Shown here one piece after another: positions 1-6,567 of a DNA stretch of 16,464 nucleotides. The notes below the pieces were generated by a model that saw only the letters and a program-made list of their open reading frames with translations, did no database searches and had not been told where the DNA came from. Position 1 is the first letter of the stretch; every line of letters starts with the position of its first letter. This DNA comes from Prevotella sp. (lineage in GTDB: Bacteria > Bacteroidota > Bacteroidia > Bacteroidales > Bacteroidaceae). The position numbers and the translations under genes are program-made. The DNA is taken from the NCBI GenBank assembly GCA_017442765.1, contig JAFRZC010000120.1, forward strand, positions 1 to 16,464, written 5' to 3'.

Positions 1-157
1 AGTTATAGAAGTTAAGTAGTTAAAGAAGTTAAGCCGATAGTTTTACCTGGGCTATGGTCTCTTATAGAGACACTAACGGCTTAACTACTGTCCGAAGGAC
101 GAGCGAAGCGATAACTTCTTAACTTCTTAACTACAGAGAAGCCCAGAGCACAAACGA
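1..157 (+). repeat. Intergenic GTTAAG-arm repeat element, copy A
   Basis: This is the first of four copies of an element with arms of GTTAAG-containing 7-9 nt units and a conserved core. It reads 5'-arm, GCCGATAGTTTTACCTGG, a small hairpin (GTCTC-TTATA-GAGAC at 57-71), GGCTTAACTACT, the palindrome GTCCGAAGGAC (90-100), GAGCGAAGCGATAACT, then a second TTCTTAACTTCTTAACTAC arm. Its last part (GAAGCCCAGAGCACAAnCGAAACTT, about 137-162) is shared only with copy B. The window starts inside or at the edge of the copy, so its left end is not known. Confidence 0.85.
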
Positions 158-200
158 AACTTAAATAATTTAAAATTTAAAATTAATACCGTAAGAAGAA

Positions 201-686
201 ATGAAAAAATTAGTTTTGATGTTGATGCTCTTCGCACCAACCGCCATGTTCGCACAGAAGTTCGGACATGTTGACACTCAGGCCATTATGCAGTCGCTGC
301 CCGAAATCAGCACCATCAACGGTGAGCTCGAAGCCAAGGCAAAGCAGTATGAAAACGAACTGCAGGACATGCAGAAGGAACTTCAGCGTAAGAGCCAGGA
401 CCTCGACGGCAAGCGCTCGACCATGAACGCCACAAAGATTCAGGAAGCCGAGGCCGAGCTGCAGACACTCTATCAGAAAATCACCGAGACCTATCAGGCC
501 AACCAGCAGGAACTCCAGAAGTTGCAACAGGAGAAGATGCAGCCCGTCATCGAAAAGGTGCGCCGAGCCATCGAGACCGTAGGCAAGGAGGGCGGCTACA
601 CCTATATCTTCGAGAACACCGTACCCATCTATACCGGCTCAGGCTCGAAGGACGTTACCGACGACGTGAAGGCCAAACTGAAGTAA
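201..686 (+). CDS. OmpH/Skp-family periplasmic chaperone (first paralogue)
   Basis: A 161-residue protein of the OmpH/Skp family, periplasmic holdases that carry unfolded outer-membrane proteins to the BAM complex. Residues 1-19 form a Sec signal peptide (MKK, a hydrophobic core, cleavage after MFAQ). The mature protein opens with KFGHVDTQAIMQSLPE, the usual start of this family, followed by a long charged, Gln- and Glu-rich coiled-coil stretch at about 38-115 (the Skp tentacles) and a C-terminal strand region with YTYIFENT. The length is normal for the family. In Bacteroidetes, tandem ompH genes usually follow bamA and precede murI; that upstream gene would lie outside the window. The start at 201 is the only one giving a complete signal peptide. 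The gene lies between two nearly identical repeat elements, copies A and B. Confidence 0.93.
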   Translation: MKKLVLMLMLFAPTAMFAQKFGHVDTQAIMQSLPEISTINGELEAKAKQYENELQDMQKELQRKSQDLDGKRSTMNATKIQEAEAELQTLYQKITETYQANQQELQKLQQEKMQPVIEKVRRAIETVGKEGGYTYIFENTVPIYTGSGSKDVTDDVKAKLK

Positions 687-857
687 TTCAACTTTCTGAA
701 GTCATAGAAGTTAAGTAGTTAAAGAAGTTAAGCCGATAGTTTTACCTGGCCTATGGCCTCCTATAGAGACACTAATGGCTTAACTACTGTCCGAAGGACG
801 AGCGAAGCGATAACTCCTTAACTACAAAGAAGCCCAGAGCACAAGCGAAACTTGAAT
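687..857 (+). repeat. Intergenic GTTAAG-arm repeat element, copy B
   Basis: The second copy starts directly after the ompH1 stop codon. Over about 155 nt it matches copy A closely, including the tail GAAGCCCAGAGCACAAGCGAAACTT. Its left end (TTCAACTTTCTGAAGT, 687-702) is shared with copy C in inverted orientation but cannot be compared with copy A. Internal inverted repeats include AGTAGTTAA...TTAAGCC against GGCTTAACTACT, and GTCC-GAA-GGAC. Confidence 0.88.
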
Positions 858-869
858 AAAGTAATAAAA

Positions 870-982
870 GTGACAAGTGAAAAGTAATAACATCATAATT
901 TCATGACAACAATGAATAAACCAATGAGAACAATATGGAGAGTGGTAGCGATACTTATCACTTATCACTTATCACTCGTCAC
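870..982. repeat. 7-nt-unit inverted repeat spanning the ompH2 start
   Basis: The left arm 870-890 (GTGACAAGTGAAAAGTAATAA) and the right arm 962-982 are complementary at 18 of 21 positions. The right arm belongs to three ACTTATC units plus ACTCGTC (953-980), a perfect 7-nt period. The start codon at 903 lies in the 71-nt loop, and the right arm encodes part of the signal peptide (TYHLSLVTS). It could form an RNA hairpin around the start codon. Confidence 0.75.
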
Positions 983-1442
983 ATCTTCAGCCCAGGAGCT
1001 GAAGTTCGGCTATCTGAACTTCGACGAGGTCATCCGCGTGATGCCCGAATATGCCCAGGTAGAGACCGACATGTCGCAGCTGCGCGGCAAGTACGATGCT
1101 GAGATGAAGCGTGCCGAGGAGGAGTTCAACAAGAAATACGAGGAGTTTCTCGAAGGACAGCACGACTTCGCCCCTTCCATCTATCAGAAGCGGCAGGCTG
1201 AACTCACCGACATGATGGACAAGAACATCGCCTTCAAGAACGAGGCCCGCCGACTGCTCCGACAGGCCGAGCAGGATGCCCGACAGCCTCTCAAAGACAA
1301 GCTGAAAGGCATCCTCGCACGCATCGGACAGGAGCGCGGCTATGCCTTTATCCTCAACACTGCCGGCGATGCCCTGCCTTTCGTCAGTCCTGAACAGGGC
1401 GAGGACATCACCCAGGTTGTAAAGGAAATGATTAATAATTGA
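903..1442 (+). CDS. OmpH/Skp-family periplasmic chaperone (second paralogue)
   Basis: A 179-residue second member of the OmpH/Skp family. The N-terminus carries a signal peptide ending near TSSAQ (residues 28-31); the mature part starts ELKFGYLNFDEVIRVMPEY, matching the family opening and its paralogue upstream. A charged coiled coil runs from about residue 50 to 130 and the C-terminus has GYAFILNTAG. Three ATG codons lie close together (903, 912, 924). The first gives a rather long n-region, so the true start could be 912 or 924. The hydrophobic part of the signal peptide is encoded by a tandem 7-nt repeat (953-980), unlike the ordinary leader of the first paralogue. The two proteins are clearly diverged, although the DNA repeats before them are almost identical. 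The stop codon lies inside an AATTAATAATT repeat that leads into the next gene. Confidence 0.92.
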   Translation: MTTMNKPMRTIWRVVAILITYHLSLVTSSAQELKFGYLNFDEVIRVMPEYAQVETDMSQLRGKYDAEMKRAEEEFNKKYEEFLEGQHDFAPSIYQKRQAELTDMMDKNIAFKNEARRLLRQAEQDARQPLKDKLKGILARIGQERGYAFILNTAGDALPFVSPEQGEDITQVVKEMINN

Positions 1443-1454
1443 GAATTAATAATT

Positions 1455-2270
1455 ATGAATAGAAGACGTTTCTTGCCCCTGAAGGCAATAACCCTGGTGA
1501 CGATGCTTGGCACTTGCGGCCAGCAAAAGGCCGCTCCTGTCGTAGGGACGCTGACAGCCTATTACGCAACGGCTGATTTCCATGCTGGAGAAACAGAGTA
1601 CAAGAAAGGACAACTGATTTGCGACTCCAACGACCCTCTCAACAGAATTGTGGAAAAAGATGCCGGCAACTACATGTACGAAGGCGATGACACCGGTGCG
1701 TATTATTCATGGCTTCTGCCAAAATCGAAGGTGAAAAAGAAGACTTACACCATGAACCTTCTCACTGCCGGCGACGTAGGAAAGAATGCCGTTTTCCATG
1801 CAAAGAACGGCTGCAAGGCCCGCATCTTCCGGGCGGTCAGTAACGGCCACCGATACTATAATTGGGATGGCACGGAACAAGACATCAGTGCTACCGACCG
1901 CTTCCAGGAGAGCTTTGTGCTGAGTGCCGAAATCATCAACCGCTGGGATGGCGACAAATACCTCTTTGAAGAGCAACTGGAAGAGGAGCAGGGAAGCATT
2001 ACCCTGTACTACGACAACCGCTTTGCCGAGGGAGTAGAAGACCCCGAGAACTGCCGCTATCGCAAAGGGAAAATAGGCATCATAGAGGAGAGCTGGAACA
2101 ACAGCGAAGGCTGGGATGCAAGCCTGTCGGCCTACAGCGCCGACGGCAAGCTGCTCACAGACCAGTGGGCGGTAGCGGATATAGCGGAATATATTTCCAT
2201 TGCCTATATCGCCGACCTTGATGCGCTTTACATCAACGGCGAGTTGTACTACAGGTGTAACCACCGATGA
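1455..2270 (+). CDS. Unrecognised exported protein, possible lipoprotein
   Basis: A 271-residue protein I do not recognise. The N-terminus MNRRRFLPLKAITLVTML is positively charged then hydrophobic, followed by GTCGQQKAAP. Cys21 after LGT may be a lipidated cysteine, but Thr at -1 is not the usual lipobox residue, so a plain signal peptide or anchor is possible. The rest is hydrophilic, aromatic-rich and acidic (many YY, YYNW, WDG and YLFEEQLEEEQG stretches) and looks like a beta-rich extracytoplasmic domain. No catalytic motif is evident. It starts 12 nt after ompH2 and its stop overlaps the murI start in an ATGA, so it is probably transcribed and translationally coupled with them. Base use is close to the neighbours, slightly less GC-rich than murI. 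The frame is open throughout; whether the product is made is inferred from position and leader. Confidence 0.72.
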   Translation: MNRRRFLPLKAITLVTMLGTCGQQKAAPVVGTLTAYYATADFHAGETEYKKGQLICDSNDPLNRIVEKDAGNYMYEGDDTGAYYSWLLPKSKVKKKTYTMNLLTAGDVGKNAVFHAKNGCKARIFRAVSNGHRYYNWDGTEQDISATDRFQESFVLSAEIINRWDGDKYLFEEQLEEEQGSITLYYDNRFAEGVEDPENCRYRKGKIGIIEESWNNSEGWDASLSAYSADGKLLTDQWAVADIAEYISIAYIADLDALYINGELYYRCNHR

Positions 2271-3091
2271 CACCCTCACCCATAGGCATATTTGATTCCG
2301 GCTATGGCGGACTGACCATCCTGCATGGCATCCGCCAGGTGCTGCCCCAGTACGACTATATGTATCTGGGCGACAATGCCCGTGCGCCATACGGGTCGCG
2401 CTCGTTCGAGGTCGTCTATCAGTTCACCCGTCAGGCCGTGCTCAAGCTCTTCTCCATGGGCTGCCAGCTGGTCATCCTCGGTTGCAACACCGCCTCGGCC
2501 AAGGCCTTGCGCACCATTCAGCAGCGCGACGTGCCGCGCATAGACCCCTCGCGCCGTGTGCTCGGCATCATCCGCCCTACGGTGGAGGCCATCGGCAGTG
2601 TCACGCAGACCCGACACGTCGGCCTGCTCGCCACCGAGGGAACAGTGAAAAGCCAGAGCTACGACCTTGAGATCCGCAAGCTCTATCCCGACATCCACGT
2701 CTCCGGCGTAGCCTGCCCGCTGTGGGCCGCCATCGTCGAGGCGGGCGAGGCCGACTCACCCGGAGCCGACTACTTCGTGAAGAAACGCATCGACCAGCTC
2801 ATGCGCCTCGATCCGCAAATCGATGCCATCATCCTCGGCTGCACCCACTATCCACTGCTCATGAGCAGCATCGTCAAGCATGTCCCCTCGGGCGTGCGCA
2901 TCGTGCCGCAGGGCGAGTACGTGGCCAACAGCCTGAGCGACTATCTCGCCCGGCATCCGCAGATAGAGCAGACCATCACACAGGGCGGCACATGCCAGTA
3001 TCTCACCACCGAGAGCGAGGAGAAATTCAAGGAGTGCGCACAAATCTTCCTCCACGAGACCGTCAACGTCCACCACACCGACCTCGGCTGA
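2267..3091 (+). CDS. murI: Glutamate racemase MurI
   Basis: Cofactor-independent racemase that converts L-glutamate to the D-glutamate used by MurD in peptidoglycan synthesis; cytoplasmic, 274 residues, a normal length. Family motifs are present in order: GIFDSGYGGLT (Asp10 and Ser11 bind substrate), YLGDNARAPYG, LGCNTASAKA with catalytic Cys73, and ILGCTHYPLL with catalytic Cys192 and His194. The start at 2267 overlaps the upstream stop by 4 nt (ATGA), typical of translational coupling. The next gene is on the other strand, and a 7-nt tandem repeat begins a few bases after the stop. Confidence 0.97.
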   Translation: MTPSPIGIFDSGYGGLTILHGIRQVLPQYDYMYLGDNARAPYGSRSFEVVYQFTRQAVLKLFSMGCQLVILGCNTASAKALRTIQQRDVPRIDPSRRVLGIIRPTVEAIGSVTQTRHVGLLATEGTVKSQSYDLEIRKLYPDIHVSGVACPLWAAIVEAGEADSPGADYFVKKRIDQLMRLDPQIDAIILGCTHYPLLMSSIVKHVPSGVRIVPQGEYVANSLSDYLARHPQIEQTITQGGTCQYLTTESEEKFKECAQIFLHETVNVHHTDLG

Positions 3092-3420
3092 TGTCTTGTG
3101 TTTTAGCGTTTAGCGTTTAGCGTTTAGTGTTTAGTGTTTAGAGTTTAGTGTTTAGAGTCTGGGATTTGCTTGAAAGCGAAAACCATTTTGCTTAAAGCCG
3201 CATAGTCTTTTGCCTCTAAGCGAAAGGTCTTTTGCCTGCTGCCAAAAACCGCCAAAAGCACCCTTTACCCCTGCAAAACCTATCCTCTCTCCCCGCAAAA
3301 CATGGCCTTTTGCACCCTGAAAGGCACTCGCAAAACCAAAACGAATCCAATTTTTATATTTCAATCCTCGCAGACAAAAAAACAATAGGAAACTATTTTA
3401 TTCACCAGGAAGAGAACTAA
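3092..3420. other. Gene-free 329-nt convergent interval
   Basis: This interval lies between murI (+) and the nuclease-helicase gene (-). After the 7-nt tandem repeat it holds seven TTTTGC or GCAAAA hexamers: forward at 3186, 3208, 3230 and 3308, inverted at 3273, 3295 and 3330. Three of the spacings are exactly 22 nt (3186 to 3208 to 3230, and 3273 to 3295). The motif phrase GCGAAAGGTCTTTTGCC resembles the hairpin arms at 15485-15525. The short frames here give low-complexity peptides and I do not call them genes. No promoter or strong terminator is evident. Confidence 0.6.
3100..3160 (+). repeat. 7-nt tandem repeat (TTTAGNG type)
   Basis: About eight units of TTTAGCG, TTTAGTG or TTTAGAG follow the murI stop at an almost strict 7-nt period. 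The repeat is intergenic and too short and irregular to be coding. It resembles other 7-nt stutters in the window in unit length but not in sequence. Confidence 0.85.
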
Positions 3421-5517
3421 TTATATTTCTTCAATACCGATAGATTTTAAATAGTTATAAGTTCCATCATAGAATTCAGGCTGGCGTGTATGATCATCTT
3501 TATTTCCTTCAGGTACACAAATAATCATTCCTTGTCGAGCACGAGTCATCAATACTCGATAAGCATTCAACTGATAGGATTGTGCAGATAACTGTCTAAT
3601 CTTCTGCCATTTACTTCCCCTAAAAGAATTATAATCCCAGCCATCAGGAGTATACCGAAAATCACCATCCCAAACAAGACAAGTCCAATCAAGTTCTAAT
3701 CCCTGAATATCAAATTCTGTTGCTGCATCTTCTAAAAACAATGAAGAGCGGACATCAGTTTTATCAGCCAAAAACCAATATTCTATATTAGGTTGTAATC
3801 GTACATCTATAGCAAGAGGTTTCAATCTATACGCTTGCGAGGAAACAACAATGCCATATCTTTCAGAACCACGTGCTTTTTCCTCCAACCACATCTTCGC
3901 TTTCTCTATATTTCTTGTCAGGATAAGAGGATATTTTAGTTTAAAGTCTTCATAAAGTTTGCGTGCATTCTCTACATCTCGTTCTAAGACACAATGAACA
4001 AAGTTTGATATTTTTTCTGCCCGGAAAGAGCGCATAGAAACTGCCAAATGCAACTGTTCAACTTGTTTTGCATTTGGATTACAACTTAATAATTGCGCAA
4101 CATTTCCTTCAGCATATTCTTTATCGGTTAAATGCTTCGAAACATAAACTTTCCAATTTGGGAAAGTTTTATTGACTGCTCGTATCCATTCTGCAATACC
4201 GGCCTCACCTGTATTGATTTCCTGACCGCCACCAACAAGACATACTATTACAGCCCAATCTTTTCTTAAATCAAGTGACCAAATTAAAAATTCAGCTTCT
4301 GACATAGGAAAGTTGGGTACTTTCTTCATTCCTCCTCGACTTCCTCCTCTTGCCAACCAACCAGCTAAATGTTCCAGATCCCATGAACGCTGTGCTTCGT
4401 CAAAGATAGCAACATGTTCAACTTCGCCATGTCCAGCTGTATGATGAGCTACAGATTTTGTTTCATCAATTTCAAGTTGTCCATTTTCAATTGGCAATTT
4501 AATCTTTGCCAACATATTACTACGATAGCGATGGATAATTTGAATGAATTGAGAAACTTCACGTTTTGCATCTGTAATATTGCACTTATTACCCTTTTTA
4601 CGTTCTCGCTTTTGTTTATCTTTTGCCAACGCAGCAGTTAATACTGTCACGAGGGGACCATTTCCCGAAAGATATACCGCCAAATTTCTTTCATCACATG
4701 GATTTTCTTCTGCTTTCATGGACTGTTGTATTGCTACATTTAATCCAACAAGTGTTTTTCCTGCACCAGGAACACCCGTTACAAAGCAAATACTTTTTTC
4801 TCCCTGCTTTTTACTACGTTGAATAATATCTAATACAAACTGTGTTGTTTCTTCTAATGCGGCACCTGCTGCCTCATGTCGTGTAATATTTTCTACAGTA
4901 TGGGTTTGATATAAAGCACTTGCAGCTTCTATGATAGTGGGGGTAGGAGAATATCTACTAATCGCCCACGTAGAAAAATCATCGTATTTAGAAGGTTGTG
5001 CCTTTTCTTTATCCAAAACAGCATTTATAATCCCTTGTAGATTATAAGCATTTGTCAAGAGGGGATTGTAAATTTTGTCATCATATACAGAGAACAATAA
5101 TTTCTGACTACTTTCTTTGGCTTCTGTTGCAACAAGTATTGGTATTATCGTTCTATGATGACTATCTAAATGAAAGTTTTTCAAATCAAGAGCATAATCC
5201 ATCACCTGCTCCATATCAGCTTGCAAAAATGTCTGTTGTCCAACCTTAAATTCAATAACAAATATAAGTCCTCTTAATAAGAGCACAACATCAATACGCT
5301 TTCCAAGTCGAGGTATGGAATATTCAAAAATGATTTCACCGTTTTCATTCTTCCATGGCAATACTATATTTCGCATAATCTCAATCTCTTCAGACCATGC
5401 GTCTTTTTGCTCTCTTACGCTATCACCTTCATCATTTTTTGATATTTTACCAAAAATGGTATCTTTATCGTCAATAATAAAATCAGCAATGGATGATTTG
5501 TAAAAATAACGGCTCAT
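3421..5517 (-). CDS. RecB-like nuclease fused to DUF2075-type SF1 helicase; candidate defence gene
   Basis: A 698-residue protein. The N-terminal part (about 40-135) has a PD-(D/E)XK nuclease signature: Asp76 in KRIDVVLL, then Glu89-Phe-Lys91 in FVIEFKVG, and a QxxxY motif (Gln104-Tyr108) as in RecB/Cas4-type nucleases. The rest matches the DUF2075 (Schlafen-like) superfamily 1 helicase/ATPase group: Walker A GVPGAGKT at 248-255, Walker B IFDEAQ at 371-376, a motif-III-like VGGGQEINTGEAG near 428-440, FDIQGLELD near 609-617 and a motif-VI-like YRVLMTRARQG near 653-663. ATP hydrolysis and DNA or RNA cleavage are therefore likely. The role is not known from sequence; similar fusions occur in defence islands and restriction-like systems, so antiphage defence is an inference. 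The gene is much more AT-rich (sampled 60-nt lines about 28-40% GC) than its neighbours (about 55-60%), a sign of transfer. It stands alone; no modification gene or toxin partner is visible. Confidence 0.88.
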   Translation of the reverse strand: MSRYFYKSSIADFIIDDKDTIFGKISKNDEGDSVREQKDAWSEEIEIMRNIVLPWKNENGEIIFEYSIPRLGKRIDVVLLLRGLIFVIEFKVGQQTFLQADMEQVMDYALDLKNFHLDSHHRTIIPILVATEAKESSQKLLFSVYDDKIYNPLLTNAYNLQGIINAVLDKEKAQPSKYDDFSTWAISRYSPTPTIIEAASALYQTHTVENITRHEAAGAALEETTQFVLDIIQRSKKQGEKSICFVTGVPGAGKTLVGLNVAIQQSMKAEENPCDERNLAVYLSGNGPLVTVLTAALAKDKQKRERKKGNKCNITDAKREVSQFIQIIHRYRSNMLAKIKLPIENGQLEIDETKSVAHHTAGHGEVEHVAIFDEAQRSWDLEHLAGWLARGGSRGGMKKVPNFPMSEAEFLIWSLDLRKDWAVIVCLVGGGQEINTGEAGIAEWIRAVNKTFPNWKVYVSKHLTDKEYAEGNVAQLLSCNPNAKQVEQLHLAVSMRSFRAEKISNFVHCVLERDVENARKLYEDFKLKYPLILTRNIEKAKMWLEEKARGSERYGIVVSSQAYRLKPLAIDVRLQPNIEYWFLADKTDVRSSLFLEDAATEFDIQGLELDWTCLVWDGDFRYTPDGWDYNSFRGSKWQKIRQLSAQSYQLNAYRVLMTRARQGMIICVPEGNKDDHTRQPEFYDGTYNYLKSIGIEEI

Positions 5518-5586
5518 AATTATTCTTAATTCAGCACTGAGGTATTACTAATTTGATAAATAATCTTCATACTCTTAAAATCAGTG

Positions 5587-5605
5587 CATTTCGTTTTATG
5601 AAATG
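5587..5605 (-). terminator. Possible weak terminator after yitT
   Basis: CATTTC-GTTTTAT-GAAATG forms a 6-bp AT-rich stem, 21 nt past the yitT stop on the minus strand, with a short T-run a few bases beyond. It is weak. It overlaps a 7-bp inverted repeat (GCACTGA at 5534-5540, TCAGTGC at 5581-5587). Confidence 0.3.
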
Positions 5606-5625
5606 TTGGATGTTTCTTCTTTGGG

Positions 5626-6564
5626 TTATTTTTGCAGCTCTTTCTTCTTGACTTTGACTTTGATGGGGTCGAAGCCTTCTCCATAGACGCCGATGACGGA
5701 GCTTTGCGAGACGAAGGCGTTGGGGTCAATCATTTTGATGAGGCGGAAGATGGTGAGGCTTTCGTTCTTACGGGCAAGGATGCACAGCACTTTCATTTCC
5801 TGACCGGTGTACCAGCCGTGCCCGTCGAGGATGGTGACGCCGTGGTCGAGCTGGGTGCCGATGGCGTGGGCTATCTCTTCATACTTTTTCGAGAAGATGA
5901 GGAACTGCACGGAGGAGCGCTGGCGGTTGTAGATGAAGTCGAGCATGAAGTTTTCGATGACCATGGTGCAGAGTCCGAACACGACCATCGTGGTGCGCTG
6001 GAGGATGGTACCGAAGGTGGGGATGAAGAGACAGGTGCTGATGATGACGAAATCGACGAAGATGAGCACGGTGCCGAGCGACATGTTGTAGAACTTGTTG
6101 ACGGTGGCGGCGATGATGTCGCTGCCACCGGTGGAGCCGTTGTTGACGAACACGATGCCGAGGGCTGAACCGGTCAGCGTACAGCCGATGACGAGCGACA
6201 TGAAGTCTTGCCCCTCGCCGAGTATCTTCACCATCTGTCCGGCATCGTCGCGGGGCACCAGCTCTTTCATCAGCCCGAGGAGCAGGGTGAGCATGAGGAT
6301 GGCGTAGATGGTCTTCATGAGAAACCTCGTGCCGAGTATCTTCAAGGCCATGACGAGCAGGGCGGCGTTGACGAGGAAGTAGGTGTATTGGTTCTGGAAG
6401 CTCGTCGCATACTCCACGATGGCGGCGATACCCGTCACTCCGCCCGTCACAATCTCGTAGGGCATGAGGAAGAAGGTAAAGCCGAATGCGTAGAGGACGA
6501 GGCCGAAGGTGATGAAGATGTAGTCCTTGACCTCGTTCCAAATCTGTCGATGTCTGGATGTCAT
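5626..6564 (-). CDS. yitT: YitT-family membrane protein with DUF2179 domain
   Basis: A 312-residue inner-membrane protein of the YitT/DUF161 family; its transport or regulatory role is not settled. About five to six hydrophobic segments occupy residues 13-210, with the family phrases FLMPYEIVTGGVTGIA (32-47) and VFVNNGSTGGSDIIA (139-152). A soluble C-terminal DUF2179 domain (about 217-300) has GVTILDGHGWYTGQEMKVL, typical of the family and thought to bind a small ligand. The start lies only 3 nt after the leuS stop, so the two are probably one transcript from the leuS promoter. Length and composition are normal. The symbol is used in the family sense, not as proof of orthology with the Bacillus gene. 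Confidence 0.93.
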   Translation of the reverse strand: MTSRHRQIWNEVKDYIFITFGLVLYAFGFTFFLMPYEIVTGGVTGIAAIVEYATSFQNQYTYFLVNAALLVMALKILGTRFLMKTIYAILMLTLLLGLMKELVPRDDAGQMVKILGEGQDFMSLVIGCTLTGSALGIVFVNNGSTGGSDIIAATVNKFYNMSLGTVLIFVDFVIISTCLFIPTFGTILQRTTMVVFGLCTMVIENFMLDFIYNRQRSSVQFLIFSKKYEEIAHAIGTQLDHGVTILDGHGWYTGQEMKVLCILARKNESLTIFRLIKMIDPNAFVSQSSVIGVYGEGFDPIKVKVKKKELQK

Positions 6565-6567
6565 TCG

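Noticed and set aside
3152..3385. Minus-strand frame of 77 codons after murI
   Set aside because: Gly/Phe/Lys-rich repeats follow the TTTTGC motifs of the DNA; no leader, no partner and no promoter.
5632..6168. Plus-strand frame opposite yitT
   Set aside because: Extremely acidic low-complexity product (strings of Asp, Glu, Val and Gly), the usual shadow of a GC-rich gene.
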